A stretch of 64,000 nucleotides of DNA from Klebsiella terrigena (lineage in GTDB: Bacteria; Pseudomonadota; Gammaproteobacteria; Enterobacterales; Enterobacteriaceae): positions 102,010-166,009 of the forward strand of contig NZ_BJNO01000010.1 in NCBI RefSeq assembly GCF_006539725.1, written 5' to 3'. This document shows, one piece after another, positions 1-8,826 of this stretch. The position numbers and the translations under genes are program-made. Under the pieces are notes generated by a model that did no database searches, had not been told where the DNA came from, and saw only the letters and a list, made by a program, of their open reading frames with translations. The first letter of the stretch is position 1. Every line of letters begins with the position of its first letter.

Positions 1-577
1 CTTGTGCCTCTCGTTGATAGAGGCGGTAGGCGACCTGTCCGGCCACTTTCTCACGATACAGGTGCCAGCCGGCCGGTACCGGCGGTAGCCCATTTTCGAC
101 TTCACTTTCGACGTAGATCAGCGCCTCGTCGGCGAGCCAGCCGTTATTCTCCAGCAGCCGCAGCGTCTCCTCCAGCAGTCCTTTACGGAAAGGCGGGTCG
201 ACGAAGGCTATCTGGTGCGGCGTGCCGGGCTGATTAAGCCAGGTCAGGGTATTGGTGTTGACCACCGTGCCGTTGCTGGCTTTCAGGGTCGCCAGGTTTT
301 TCTGCAGCTGCTGGGCAACGCCGCGCTCCATCTCAAGCAGCGTGGTGCTGCCCGCGTAGCGGGAGAGCGCTTCCAGGCCCAGCGCGCCGCTGCCGGCAAA
401 GCAGTCCAGGCAGCGCGCGTCGACCATAGACGGCGCCAGCCAGTTAAAAAGGGTTTCACGGACCCGGTCGGTGGTCGGGCGCAGGCCCGGGCTCTCCGGC
501 ACCGGTAATTTCCGGCCCCGCCACTGTCCGCCGATAATGCGGATCTGGCCGCTGCCTGCGTGGTTTGGTTTCTTCAT
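1..577 (-). CDS. rsmD: 16S rRNA (guanine-966 N2) methyltransferase RsmD, partial
   Basis: The reverse strand is open from an ATG at 577-575 to the left edge, 192 codons with no stop. The N terminus reads MKKPNHAGSGQIRIIGG. A SAM-binding motif DCFAGSGALG lies at residues 58-67 and a catalytic DPPF motif near residue 126, both typical of RsmD. The family protein methylates G966 of 16S rRNA during 30S assembly. E. coli RsmD is about 198 aa, so only the last few codons and the stop fall outside the window. Divergent from ftsY, as in E. coli. The assignment is firm; the C terminus is not visible. Confidence 0.93.
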   Translation of the reverse strand, partial: MKKPNHAGSGQIRIIGGQWRGRKLPVPESPGLRPTTDRVRETLFNWLAPSMVDARCLDCFAGSGALGLEALSRYAGSTTLLEMERGVAQQLQKNLATLKASNGTVVNTNTLTWLNQPGTPHQIAFVDPPFRKGLLEETLRLLENNGWLADEALIYVESEVENGLPPVPAGWHLYREKVAGQVAYRLYQREAQ

Positions 578-769
578 CTCTCTGCTCAAGTCTCAACTTC
601 CAGCCTGCTATTCTAGCGATCGAAGGCGGATGACGAAACCTTAATCCGGGGGCGGTGATGCGCGTTAAGTTAAGTGATAGACTATCTGACTAATTTCATT
701 ATTTTTCAGCTTCCGCGACAGATATGCCGAAGCTGTGCCATGAATAATCAGCGAGGAGTGTAGTCGCAA

Positions 770-2383
770 ATGGCGAAAGAGAAAAAACGTGGCTTCTTTT
801 CCTGGCTGGGCTTTGGACAAAAAGAGCAGGCGCAGGAAACAGAAGTTGAACAAAAAGTAGAAGGGCTGCAGGAAGCTGCGGAGCAGGCTCCTGCCGAACA
901 AGCGCCGGCTGAGACCGTCGTGGCGCCTGAAGCCGAAGCGGATCGCGCCCCGGCGCCGGAGAAAGCAGATCCGGAGGCCTTTGCCGCTGACGTCGTTGAG
1001 GTCACCGAACAGGTTGTCGAAAGCGAGCAGCCGCAGCCGGTAGCAGAAACCATCGTGGAAGAGGCGGTTCAGCCGCTGCCAGCGATAGACGCTGCGCCGA
1101 CCGTTGACGTAGCGAAAGACGCCGCGGTAGAAGAAATCGCCGCTGAGCCGGCCGTCGTCGAGCCGCAAGTGCAACAAGCCGTAGTCGACGAAACGCCGGT
1201 GGAAGAGCCGCTGGTTGAAGAGCCGCTGGTTGAAGAGGTGATTGCCGAGCCTGCGGTTGCCGAAGCGCTTGCTGAACAAGAGCCGGAAGAGACTATCGCC
1301 GAGCCGCAGGCCGCCGTGGTGGAAGATACGCTGATTGAGGACGCGCCTGCGCTGTCTGACGATGAGCTGGAAGCCCAGGCGCTGGCGGCAGAGGTTGAGG
1401 CAGAGACTGAGGAAGAGAGCGAGCCGCAGGAAGCCGCTCAGATCGAGCAGGAGAAGCCGACGAAAGAGGGCTTCTTTGCGCGACTCAAGCGCAGCCTGGT
1501 TAAAACGAAACAGAACCTTGGTTCCGGATTTATCAGTCTGTTCCGCGGCAAAAAAATAGATGATGATCTCTTCGAAGAGCTGGAAGAGCAGCTGCTGATC
1601 GCCGACGTGGGCGTGGAAACGACGCGTAAGATTATTACCCACCTTACCGACGTTGCCAGCCGCAAGCAGCTCCGCGATGCCGAAGCGCTGTATGGCCTGC
1701 TGAAAGAGGAGATGGGCGATATTCTGGCTAAGGTTGACCAGCCGCTGAACGTTGAAGGGAAAACGCCGTTTGTTATTCTGATGGTTGGCGTCAACGGCGT
1801 GGGTAAAACCACGACCATCGGCAAGCTGGCGCGTCAGTTTGAGCAGCAGGGCAAGTCGGTCATGCTGGCCGCGGGGGATACCTTCCGCGCCGCAGCGGTT
1901 GAGCAGCTGCAGGTTTGGGGTCAGCGGAATAATATTCCGGTGATTGCGCAGCATACCGGTGCGGATTCGGCTTCGGTTATTTTCGACGCCATTCAGGCCG
2001 CTAAGGCGCGCAACGTTGACGTCCTGATTGCCGATACCGCGGGTCGTCTGCAGAATAAATCGCACCTGATGGAAGAGCTGAAGAAAATTGTCCGCGTGAT
2101 GAAGAAGCTGGACGAAGATGCCCCGCATGAAGTGATGCTGACAATTGATGCCAGCACCGGGCAGAACGCGATTAGCCAGGCCAAACTGTTCCATGAAGCC
2201 GTTGGCCTGACCGGCATCACGCTGACTAAGCTGGACGGTACCGCGAAAGGTGGGGTTATCTTCTCGGTTGCCGACCAGTTCAGTATTCCGATTCGCTATA
2301 TTGGCGTCGGTGAACGTATTGAGGATCTGCGTCCGTTTAACGCGGGCGACTTTATTGAGGCACTTTTTGCCCGAGAGGATTAA
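770..2383 (+). CDS. ftsY: Signal recognition particle receptor FtsY
   Basis: SRP receptor GTPase that docks ribosome-SRP complexes at the inner membrane for co-translational insertion. The N-terminal MAKEKKRGFFSWLGFGQ is the family's membrane-binding start. It is followed by a very acidic Glu/Val/Ala/Pro-rich A domain to about residue 230, then the NG GTPase domain with GVNGVGKTT at 340-348, DTAGR at 422-426 and TKLD at 486-489. Length is 537 aa against 497 in E. coli K-12; the extra residues are in the A domain, which contains an exact 15-bp tandem repeat at 1202-1237 (encoding EEPLV units). Two bases separate the stop from ftsE, so ftsYEX reads as an operon. Confidence 0.98.
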   Translation: MAKEKKRGFFSWLGFGQKEQAQETEVEQKVEGLQEAAEQAPAEQAPAETVVAPEAEADRAPAPEKADPEAFAADVVEVTEQVVESEQPQPVAETIVEEAVQPLPAIDAAPTVDVAKDAAVEEIAAEPAVVEPQVQQAVVDETPVEEPLVEEPLVEEVIAEPAVAEALAEQEPEETIAEPQAAVVEDTLIEDAPALSDDELEAQALAAEVEAETEEESEPQEAAQIEQEKPTKEGFFARLKRSLVKTKQNLGSGFISLFRGKKIDDDLFEELEEQLLIADVGVETTRKIITHLTDVASRKQLRDAEALYGLLKEEMGDILAKVDQPLNVEGKTPFVILMVGVNGVGKTTTIGKLARQFEQQGKSVMLAAGDTFRAAAVEQLQVWGQRNNIPVIAQHTGADSASVIFDAIQAAKARNVDVLIADTAGRLQNKSHLMEELKKIVRVMKKLDEDAPHEVMLTIDASTGQNAISQAKLFHEAVGLTGITLTKLDGTAKGGVIFSVADQFSIPIRYIGVGERIEDLRPFNAGDFIEALFARED

Positions 2384-2385
2384 TC

Positions 2386-3054
2386 ATGATTCGCTTTGAA
2401 CAAGTCAGCAAAGCCTATCTCGGTGGGAGACAAGCGCTGCAGGGGGTGAACTTCCACCTGCAGTCGGGCGAGATGGCGTTCCTGACCGGCCACTCCGGCG
2501 CGGGGAAAAGTACCCTGCTCAAGCTTATCTGCGGCATCGAGCGGCCGAGCGCCGGCAAAATTTTGTTCGGCGGCCACGATATTAGCCGCCTGAAGAGCCG
2601 TGAGGTGCCGTTTTTGCGCCGCCAGATCGGCATGATTTTCCAGGACCACCATCTGCTGATGGATCGCACCGTGTTTGATAACGTGGCGATCCCGCTGATT
2701 ATTGCCGGCGCCAGCGGGGATGATATCCGCCGCCGGGTGTCGGCGGCGCTGGATAAAGTCGGGCTGCTGGACAAAGCGAAAAATCTTCCTATCCAACTCT
2801 CCGGCGGTGAGCAGCAGCGCGTGGGCATCGCCCGTGCGGTAGTGAACAAGCCGGCGGTGCTGCTGGCGGATGAACCGACCGGTAACCTCGACGAGGCGCT
2901 CTCGGAGGGGATTTTACGACTGTTTGAAGAGTTTAACCGCGTAGGGGTCACGGTTCTGATGGCGACGCACGACCTGGGGCTGATCTCCAGTCGTTCGTAT
3001 CGCATGCTGACCCTGAGCGACGGGCATATGCACGGAGGCCACTGGGGTGAATAA
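2386..3054 (+). CDS. ftsE: Cell division ATP-binding protein FtsE
   Basis: ABC ATPase partner of FtsX. In E. coli FtsEX sits at the septal ring and activates the amidases AmiA/AmiB through EnvC; it is not known to transport a substrate. The 222-aa protein has Walker [10 protein letters not shown] at 35-43, Q-loop FQD near 85-87, signature LSGGEQQR at 138-145 and Walker B LLADEPT at 159-165. It starts 2 bp after ftsY and overlaps ftsX by 8 bp, which points to translational coupling. Confidence 0.98.
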   Translation: MIRFEQVSKAYLGGRQALQGVNFHLQSGEMAFLTGHSGAGKSTLLKLICGIERPSAGKILFGGHDISRLKSREVPFLRRQIGMIFQDHHLLMDRTVFDNVAIPLIIAGASGDDIRRRVSAALDKVGLLDKAKNLPIQLSGGEQQRVGIARAVVNKPAVLLADEPTGNLDEALSEGILRLFEEFNRVGVTVLMATHDLGLISSRSYRMLTLSDGHMHGGHWGE

Positions 3055-4099
3055 GCGCGACGCAATAAACCACATTCGCCAGTTTGGCAGCCGATTTGAC
3101 CGCATCCGCAATGCCGCAGGGGCAGGCGGTGGGCGCAATGCGCCGAAGCGGCCAAAAGCGGCGCCGAACCCGGCTTCTCGTAAAAGCAACGTTTTCAATG
3201 AGCAGGTGCGCTACGCCTGGCACGGTGCGGTTCAGGATCTGAAAAGCACGCCGCTGGCCACCTTTCTGACCATCATGGTCATCGCCATTTCGCTGACGCT
3301 GCCGAGCGTGTGCTACATGGTGTACAAAAACGTTAACAGCGCGGCGTCGCAGTACTATCCATCGCCGCAGATCACCGTCTACCTGGAGAAGACGCTGGAC
3401 GATGACGCCGCGGCGCGGGTGGTCGGGCAGCTGCAGGCGGAGCAGGGCGTGGAGAAGGTCAACTATCTGTCGCGGGATGAAGCCTTAGGCGAGTTCCGCA
3501 ACTGGTCCGGCTTTGGCGGCGCGCTGGATATGCTGGAAGAGAACCCGCTGCCGGCGGTGGCGATTGTCGTGCCGAAGCTGGATTTCCAGGGGACCGACTC
3601 GCTCAACACCCTGCGCGATCGGGTTGCGCATATTCAGGGCGTCGATGAAGTCCGCATGGATGACAGCTGGTTTGCTCGCCTCTCTTCGCTGACCGGGCTG
3701 GTTGGCCGCGTCTCGGCGCTGATTGGCGTGCTGATGGTGGCCGCCGTGTTCCTGGTGATCGGCAACAGCGTGCGCCTGAGCATCTTTGCCCGCCGCGATA
3801 CCATCAACGTGCAGAAGCTGATTGGCGCAACGGACGGTTTTATCCTGCGTCCGTTCCTCTACGGCGGCGCGTTGCTGGGCTTCTGCGGGGCGTTTTTATC
3901 GCTGATCCTGTCGGAGATTATGGTGATGCGTCTGTCATCAGCGGTAACGGAAGTGGCGAAGGTATTCGGCACTCAGTTTGAGCTCAGCGGCCTGGGCTTC
4001 GACGAGTGTCTGCTGATGCTGATCGTCTGCTCGATGATCGGCTGGGTCGCGGCCTGGCTGGCGACGGTGCAACATTTACGTCACTTTACTCCCGATTAA
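3047..4099 (+). CDS. ftsX: Cell division protein FtsX
   Basis: Integral membrane subunit of FtsEX. The 350-aa protein has a basic cytoplasmic N-terminal tail, TM1 near residues 71-94, a large periplasmic domain (the region that contacts EnvC in E. coli), and three further membrane segments ending near 320-341. The C terminus [13 protein letters not shown] is the family ending. The GTG start overlaps the end of ftsE. The sigma70-like promoter for rpoH begins right after the stop codon. Confidence 0.98.
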   Translation: MNKRDAINHIRQFGSRFDRIRNAAGAGGGRNAPKRPKAAPNPASRKSNVFNEQVRYAWHGAVQDLKSTPLATFLTIMVIAISLTLPSVCYMVYKNVNSAASQYYPSPQITVYLEKTLDDDAAARVVGQLQAEQGVEKVNYLSRDEALGEFRNWSGFGGALDMLEENPLPAVAIVVPKLDFQGTDSLNTLRDRVAHIQGVDEVRMDDSWFARLSSLTGLVGRVSALIGVLMVAAVFLVIGNSVRLSIFARRDTINVQKLIGATDGFILRPFLYGGALLGFCGAFLSLILSEIMVMRLSSAVTEVAKVFGTQFELSGLGFDECLLMLIVCSMIGWVAAWLATVQHLRHFTPD

Positions 4100-4110
4100 A
4101 AATTTTCTGG

Positions 4111-4116
4111 TATAAT
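4111..4116 (+). promoter_or_regulatory. rpoH upstream sigma70 promoter, extended -10
   Basis: TATAAT preceded by TGG gives an extended -10 (TGGTATAAT) just after the ftsX stop. No good -35 is visible at 17 bp. It matches the place and sequence of the distal rpoH P1 promoter of E. coli; assignment rests on that resemblance. Confidence 0.65.
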
Positions 4117-4228
4117 CTTTCCCTGCACTGACTGAATGTCTCTCTGCAGGGAAAGAGTCCCTGTTGTCTCTTCCCTACGCTTCATCTCCATGTCACATTT
4201 TGTGCGTATTGTATTCACACCGTTGCAT

Positions 4229-4256
4229 GGAACTTGTGGATAAAATCACTGTCTGA
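4229..4256 (+). promoter_or_regulatory. sigmaE promoter of rpoH (P3-like)
   Basis: GGAACTT at 4229-4235 and TCTGA at 4252-4256 are separated by 16 bp, which fits the sigmaE consensus. The sequence agrees with E. coli rpoH P3, so envelope or extreme heat stress should raise RpoH synthesis. The same stretch contains TTGTGGATAAAAT, the region of the overlapping P4 promoter in E. coli. Confidence 0.85.
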
Positions 4257-4293
4257 TACTAATGTGGGTGATATTCTCGTTGCTCATAAACGC

Positions 4294-4308
4294 TGGCATG
4301 ATTGTTGC
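4294..4308 (+). promoter_or_regulatory. sigma54-type promoter motif upstream of rpoH
   Basis: TGGCATGATTGTTGC has the GG and GC doublets exactly 10 bp apart (4295-4296 and 4307-4308), the -24/-12 arrangement of sigma54 promoters. A sigma54-dependent rpoH promoter has been reported in E. coli; no enhancer site was identified here. Confidence 0.55.
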
Positions 4309-4363
4309 CCGGTTGTCTAAGCGGGAACTGTCGAGCCAGACGATATCGATTGAGAGGATTTGA

Positions 4364-5218
4364 ATGACCAAAGATATGCAAACTTTAGCCTTAGCCCCCG
4401 TTGGTAACCTGGAATCCTACATCCGGGCTGCGAACACATGGCCGATGTTATCGGCCGATGAAGAGCGGGAGCTTGCTGAAAAGCTGCATTACCAGGGCGA
4501 TCTGGAAGCAGCGAAAAGGCTGATCCTGTCTCACCTGCGCTTTGTTGTTCATATTGCTCGTAACTACTCGGGCTATGGCCTGCCGCAGGCGGACCTGATT
4601 CAGGAAGGCAACATTGGCCTGATGAAAGCCGTGCGCCGTTTTAATCCGGAAGTTGGCGTGCGCCTGGTCTCCTTTGCCGTGCACTGGATTAAGGCCGAAA
4701 TTCACGAATACGTTCTGCGTAACTGGCGTATTGTGAAGGTCGCGACCACCAAAGCCCAGCGTAAGCTGTTCTTTAACCTGCGTAAAACCAAGCAGCGTCT
4801 GGGCTGGTTTAACCAGGATGAAGTCGAAATGGTTGCCCGCGAACTGGGCGTATCAAGCAAAGACGTGCGTGAGATGGAATCACGTATGGCGGCGCAGGAT
4901 ATGACCTTCGACATGTCGTCGGACGACGAGTCCGATAGCCAGCCGATGGCTCCGGTGCTCTATCTGCAGGATAAAACGTCTAACTTTGCCGACGGCATCG
5001 AAGACGATAACTGGGAAGAGCAGGCGGCAAACAAGCTGACCGACGCGATGCAGGGCCTCGACGAGCGTAGCCAGGATATCATCCGCGCCCGCTGGCTGGA
5101 CGAAGACAACAAGTCCACGCTGCAGGAGCTGGCGGATCGCTACGGCGTTTCGGCTGAGCGCGTGCGCCAGCTTGAAAAGAACGCTATGAAGAAACTGCGT
5201 ACCGCTATCGAAGCGTAA
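4364..5218 (+). CDS. rpoH: RNA polymerase heat-shock sigma factor sigma32 (RpoH)
   Basis: Directs RNA polymerase to chaperone and protease genes. The 284-aa protein has sigma regions 2 and 4 and the RpoH box QRKLFFNLR at residues 132-140, which separates heat-shock sigmas from other sigma70 relatives. ATG 4364 follows GAGAGGA at a proper distance. In E. coli the 5' coding part of the mRNA forms a thermosensor that limits translation at low temperature; the conserved start region suggests the same, but folding was not computed. Several promoter motifs precede it and a strong terminator follows. Confidence 0.98.
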   Translation: MTKDMQTLALAPVGNLESYIRAANTWPMLSADEERELAEKLHYQGDLEAAKRLILSHLRFVVHIARNYSGYGLPQADLIQEGNIGLMKAVRRFNPEVGVRLVSFAVHWIKAEIHEYVLRNWRIVKVATTKAQRKLFFNLRKTKQRLGWFNQDEVEMVARELGVSSKDVREMESRMAAQDMTFDMSSDDESDSQPMAPVLYLQDKTSNFADGIEDDNWEEQAANKLTDAMQGLDERSQDIIRARWLDEDNKSTLQELADRYGVSAERVRQLEKNAMKKLRTAIEA

Positions 5219-5240
5219 GTCCGCGCCCGGCATTAAAAGA

Positions 5241-5277
5241 AGCTCCCGCTGTCTCAGCGGGGGCTTTTTGTTTTTTT
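5241..5277 (+). terminator. rpoH intrinsic terminator
   Basis: Stem AGCTCCCGCTG / CAGCGGGGGCT (5241-5251 and 5255-5265, one wobble pair, 3-nt loop) runs into a nearly continuous T tract to 5277. Confidence 0.9.
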
Positions 5278-5391
5278 ATCCCTCCACGCTTCAACCATAT
5301 TAATTTCTTCTTCCGCTGGGCTTGAATGCCGGGCAGGCGCTATTGTTTTTAGACAGGCATGACTTACTAAATTCATATAGGGAGAAGGCGG

Positions 5392-6657
5392 GTGAAAAAT
5401 AACGATCTTAATCAGCGTCGACAGCAGGCGACGCCGCGCGGCGTGGGCGTCATGTGCGACTTCTACGCGCAAAAGGCCGAGAACGCGACGCTGTGGGATA
5501 TCGAAGGCCGGGAGTTTATCGATTTTGCGGCGGGGATTGCGGTGCTCAACACCGGGCATCGACACCCCAAAGTTGTCGCCGCGGTGGCCTCGCAGCTGGA
5601 GGCTTTTACCCATACGGCCTATCAGATTGTCCCCTACGCCAGCTACGTCACGCTGGCCGAACGCATTAACGCTTTGGTGCCGGTCTCCGGCGCCGTCAAA
5701 ACGGCCTTCTTCTCCACCGGCGCGGAAGCGGTAGAGAATGCGGTCAAAATTGCCCGCGCCTGGACCCGTCGTCCGGGAATCATCACCTTTGGCGGCGCTT
5801 TCCACGGCCGAACCTACATGACGATGGCGCTGACCGGCAAGGTGGCACCCTATAAAATCGGCTTCGGTCCGTTCCCGGGCTCCGTTTTCCACGCTCAGTA
5901 TCCCAATGCGCTGCACGGCATCAGCAGCGAAGAGGCGATAAAAAGCCTCGAGCGCCTCTTTAAGGCCGATATCGCGGCAGATCAGGTGGCGGCCATCATC
6001 ATTGAGCCGGTACAGGGCGAGGGCGGGTTCAACGCTGCGCCTGCCGGGTTTATGCAGGCGCTGCGCGCGCTCTGTGATACCCACGGCATCCTGCTGATTG
6101 CGGATGAGGTGCAGTCCGGGTTTGGGCGAACCGGCAAGCTGTTTGCGATGGAACACTATGGCGTGCAGCCCGACCTGATAACGATGGCGAAAAGCCTGGC
6201 GGGCGGGATGCCGCTGTCGGCGGTGGCCGGGCGGGCGGAGGTGATGGATGCTCCCGCGCCAGGCGGCCTCGGCGGCACCTACGCCGGTAACCCGCTGGCG
6301 ATTGCCGCCGCGCACGCGGTGCTGGATGTGATTGCCGAAGAGCAGCTTTGCCAGCGGGCAAATGAGCTTGGCCACCATCTGGTTGAAGTCCTCAATCAGG
6401 CCAAAGCGTCGTGCCCGCAGATTGCCGAGGTGCGGGCGCAGGGGTCGATGGTGGCGGTCGAGTTTTTTGATCCGCAAACCGGCGAGCCGTCGAGCGAGTT
6501 CACCCAGGCCGTCCAGCGACGCGCGCTGGCTGAAGGGCTGCTGCTGCTGACCTGCGGCGTTTACGGCAACGTCATCCGCTTCCTCTATCCGCTCACCATC
6601 CCCGATGCGCAATTCCGCCAGGCGCTGGCGATTATTCAGCGCGCGCTGGCCGCATAG
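5392..6657 (+). CDS. Class III PLP aminotransferase, 4-aminobutyrate transaminase (PuuE/GabT type)
   Basis: Predicted to move an amino group from GABA, or a related omega-amine, to 2-oxoglutarate, giving succinate semialdehyde. The 421-aa protein has GRPGI/FHGRTYMT-type cofactor contacts near 127-145, IADEVQSGFGRTG at 236-248 with the PLP-pairing Asp238, and the Schiff-base Lys267 in TMAKSLAGG. It resembles E. coli PuuE from end to end, including the N-terminal QRR..ATPRGVGVM. Start is GTG 5392, placed by GGAGAAGG at 5381-5388. It stands alone between the rpoH terminator and livJ, a place where E. coli K-12 has no gene. The true substrate cannot be read from sequence. Confidence 0.88.
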   Translation: MKNNDLNQRRQQATPRGVGVMCDFYAQKAENATLWDIEGREFIDFAAGIAVLNTGHRHPKVVAAVASQLEAFTHTAYQIVPYASYVTLAERINALVPVSGAVKTAFFSTGAEAVENAVKIARAWTRRPGIITFGGAFHGRTYMTMALTGKVAPYKIGFGPFPGSVFHAQYPNALHGISSEEAIKSLERLFKADIAADQVAAIIIEPVQGEGGFNAAPAGFMQALRALCDTHGILLIADEVQSGFGRTGKLFAMEHYGVQPDLITMAKSLAGGMPLSAVAGRAEVMDAPAPGGLGGTYAGNPLAIAAAHAVLDVIAEEQLCQRANELGHHLVEVLNQAKASCPQIAEVRAQGSMVAVEFFDPQTGEPSSEFTQAVQRRALAEGLLLLTCGVYGNVIRFLYPLTIPDAQFRQALAIIQRALAA

Positions 6658-6667
6658 CCCCACATCT

Positions 6668-6687
6668 CGCCACTCTGCGGAGTGGCG
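6668..6687 (+). terminator. Hairpin after the aminotransferase gene
   Basis: Perfect 8-bp stem CGCCACTC / GAGTGGCG with a TGCG loop, followed by TTCTGCTT. It starts 11 bp after the stop. The T tract is interrupted, so termination strength is uncertain. Confidence 0.6.
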
Positions 6688-6902
6688 TTCTGCTTCAGTC
6701 ACATAACTGTTACATAACCTAAAAAAATGTTGTTTCAAATTCTGAAAAATGGGATATGTTCTAGCATAGTGTGCTGCAAAGGCGCGAGCGGCAGACCTCA
6801 ATCTAGCTATCATATGCTTTTCTTATGTGATTAATTAGAATAATGCGCTAAAAAACAACATCACAACAAATGCAAAAAACCATAATAATGGGGAGCTTCA
6901 GG

Positions 6903-8006
6903 ATGAATATGAAGGGTAAAGCGTTACTGGCAGGATGTATCGCCTTGGTAATGAGCAATGCAGCGCTGGCTGAAGATATCAAAATTGCCGTGGTTGGCGC
7001 GATGTCTGGCCCGGTGGCGCAGTATGGCGATCAGGAGTTTACCGGCGCTGAGCAGGCGGTTGCCGATATTAACGCGAAGGGCGGTATCAAAGGCAATAAG
7101 CTGCAAATCGTAAAATATGATGATGCCTGCGACCCGAAACAGGCGGTAGCGGTAGCCAACAAGGTTGTTAATGACGGCATTAAGTACGTTATCGGCCACT
7201 TATGCTCCTCTTCTACTCAGCCGGCGTCTGATATCTATGAAGACGAAGGCATTCTGATGATCACCCCGGCCGCGACGGCGCCGGAGCTGACCGCGCGCGG
7301 ATATAAAATGATTCTGCGCACCACCGGCCTGGATTCTGACCAGGGCCCGACAGCAGCTAAGTACATCATTGATAAGGTGAAACCGAAGCGCATTGCTATC
7401 GTTCACGATAAGCAGCAGTACGGTGAAGGTCTGGCGCGCGCGGTGCAGGATGGCCTGAAAAAAGGCGGCGCTAACGTCGTGTTCTTTGACGGCATCACCG
7501 CCGGTGAGAAAGATTTCTCTACGCTGGTGGCGCGTCTGAAGAAAGAAAATATCGACTTCGTTTACTACGGCGGCTATCACCCGGAAATGGGGCAGATTCT
7601 GCGGCAATCGCGCGCGGCCGGCCTGAAAACGCAGTTTATGGGACCGGAAGGTGTAGCGAACGTCTCCCTGTCTAACATTGCCGGTCAGTCCGCTGAAGGC
7701 ATGCTGGTCACCAAGCCGAAAAACTATGACCAGGTTCCGGCGAACAAACCGATCGTAGACGCCATCAAAGCGAAAAAACAGGATCCGAGCGGCGCGTTTG
7801 TCTGGACTACCTATGCGGCTATCCAGTCGCTGCAGGCGGGCCTGAACCAGTCTGAAGACCCGGCGGCTATCGCGAAATACCTCAAGGCAAACTCCGTTGA
7901 TACCGTGATGGGACCGCTGTCATGGGATGCGAAGGGCGACCTTAAAGGCTTCGAGTTCGGCGTGTTTACGTGGCATGCCGATGGCACCGCGACCGACGCC
8001 AAATAA
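6903..8006 (+). CDS. livJ: Leu/Ile/Val periplasmic binding protein LivJ
   Basis: Captures branched-chain amino acids in the periplasm and delivers them to LivHMGF. From ATG 6903 the product is 367 aa, the E. coli length. The signal peptide [23 protein letters not shown] is cleaved before [14 protein letters not shown]. An upstream in-frame ATG at 6870 would add 11 residues before the signal peptide and is less likely; GGGGAG at 6890-6895 fits 6903. It is highly similar to LivK (9248), both being type I periplasmic binding proteins. The long AT-rich leader fits Lrp control as in E. coli, but no specific site was assigned. Confidence 0.97.
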   Translation: MNMKGKALLAGCIALVMSNAALAEDIKIAVVGAMSGPVAQYGDQEFTGAEQAVADINAKGGIKGNKLQIVKYDDACDPKQAVAVANKVVNDGIKYVIGHLCSSSTQPASDIYEDEGILMITPAATAPELTARGYKMILRTTGLDSDQGPTAAKYIIDKVKPKRIAIVHDKQQYGEGLARAVQDGLKKGGANVVFFDGITAGEKDFSTLVARLKKENIDFVYYGGYHPEMGQILRQSRAAGLKTQFMGPEGVANVSLSNIAGQSAEGMLVTKPKNYDQVPANKPIVDAIKAKKQDPSGAFVWTTYAAIQSLQAGLNQSEDPAAIAKYLKANSVDTVMGPLSWDAKGDLKGFEFGVFTWHADGTATDAK

Positions 8007-8133
8007 TTTAACCTTCGCCTTTCACGCTACAGGTGCGTTGGCTGCGCTCTTCAACCCCGGTCACTTACTTATGTAAGCTCCCGGGGATTTCAGAGCTTGC
8101 CGCCTGCCTGTAGCGCGAAATTCTCGGTTAAAT
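8005..8133. repeat. ERIC element (enterobacterial repetitive intergenic consensus)
   Basis: About 129 bp of imperfect palindrome directly after the livJ stop. The core CACTTACTTATGTAAGCTCC with flanking CCCCGG / CCGGGG matches the conserved centre used for ERIC primers. The arms TTTCACGCTACAGG (8020-8033) and CCTGTAGCGCGAAA (8107-8120) pair with one mismatch, and an outer ATTTAACC / GGTTAAAT pair extends the fold to 8005-8133. It is likely to fold at the 3' end of livJ mRNA. Confidence 0.9.
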
Positions 8134-8400
8134 AAAATGTCAATTTGTAGGCCGGATAAGAGAAGATCCTGGTTAAATGAATGGTCAGCTTATGGCTGGG
8201 GAAAGCGGTGAGGATTATTGGTTAAATACGGCGTAATTGTGGTCGGGGAAAGTAGAAATTCTCGGTTAAATAAATGGCCCCTTTTCGGCCGGGAAAAACA
8301 GCGATTATGGGTTAAATAAGCGGTCAATTTGCGGCTGGTAAAGACGGGATTACTGGTTACCTAAATTTGCTGAACAAGCTAAAGCCATCGCAGCCCGGAT
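8126..8400. repeat. Six degenerate direct repeats of about 45 bp
   Basis: The core GGTTAAAT (GGTTACCT in the last unit) begins at 8126, 8171, 8220, 8264, 8310 and 8355, steps of 45, 49, 44, 46 and 45 bp. Units share the loose pattern GGTTAAATAA..GGTCAATTTG followed by a GGC.GGGAAA-like segment and a GATTATT-like end. The first core is also the right outer arm of the ERIC element. The last unit runs into a REP-like GCCCGGATAAGGCG sequence at about 8392-8424. No gene is visible from 8007 to 8442. Confidence 0.75.
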
Positions 8401-8442
8401 AAGGCGCGATGTGCCGTCGCCCGGGGTTTTCCCGCTTCGTTT

Positions 8443-8826
8443 TTAATGCTTTTGCCAACCGCCGTCCTGGGCGCTGAAGCCCAGAGCCTGCATAAACGCT
8501 GACATGACGCGCTGGTCTTCAATACCGGTATTCGCCATCCGCCAGCGACCGATTTCTGGATTTCTTTGTAGCACCTCTTCCACCAGATACTGCCCGACGC
8601 CGCGACGGCGGGTGACTTCTCGCACGCACAGCGCGCTCAACTCGCCCTCTGCACCGTCTAAGGTCACGCAAACGGCGGCCAGTAGGCGCTCGTTAAAGCG
8701 GGCGGCGTAAATAGCGTGACTTTCATCCACGGTGATCCCGGCCAGATCGCGTGACGGCCAGATTTTCCCTAAATCGATGCGATCCTGATCGCTGAAGTGC
8801 GTTAAACGAATAATGGTCAGTTTCAT
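8443..8826 (-). CDS. panM: PanD maturation factor PanM/PanZ
   Basis: GNAT-fold protein that binds the aspartate decarboxylase zymogen PanD, promotes its self-cleavage and, with CoA or acetyl-CoA, tunes beta-alanine and CoA synthesis. From ATG 8826 it is 127 aa, the E. coli length. The acyl-CoA loop is VREVTRRRGVGQYL, near residues 68-81. An upstream TTG (8835) would add three residues without a better ribosome-binding site. It is transcribed against livJ and livK, as in E. coli. Confidence 0.95.
   Translation of the reverse strand: MKLTIIRLTHFSDQDRIDLGKIWPSRDLAGITVDESHAIYAARFNERLLAAVCVTLDGAEGELSALCVREVTRRRGVGQYLVEEVLQRNPEIGRWRMANTGIEDQRVMSAFMQALGFSAQDGGWQKH

Noticed and set aside
665..2194. 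509-codon minus-strand frame opposite ftsY
   Set aside because: Low-complexity Leu/Phe/Arg/Asn-rich translation that is the reverse of the acidic ftsY coding repeat; no protein family is recognisable.
8126..8400. The livJ-panM repeats as a CRISPR array
   Set aside because: Repeats have many differences, the parts between them are also related to each other, and no cas gene is present.
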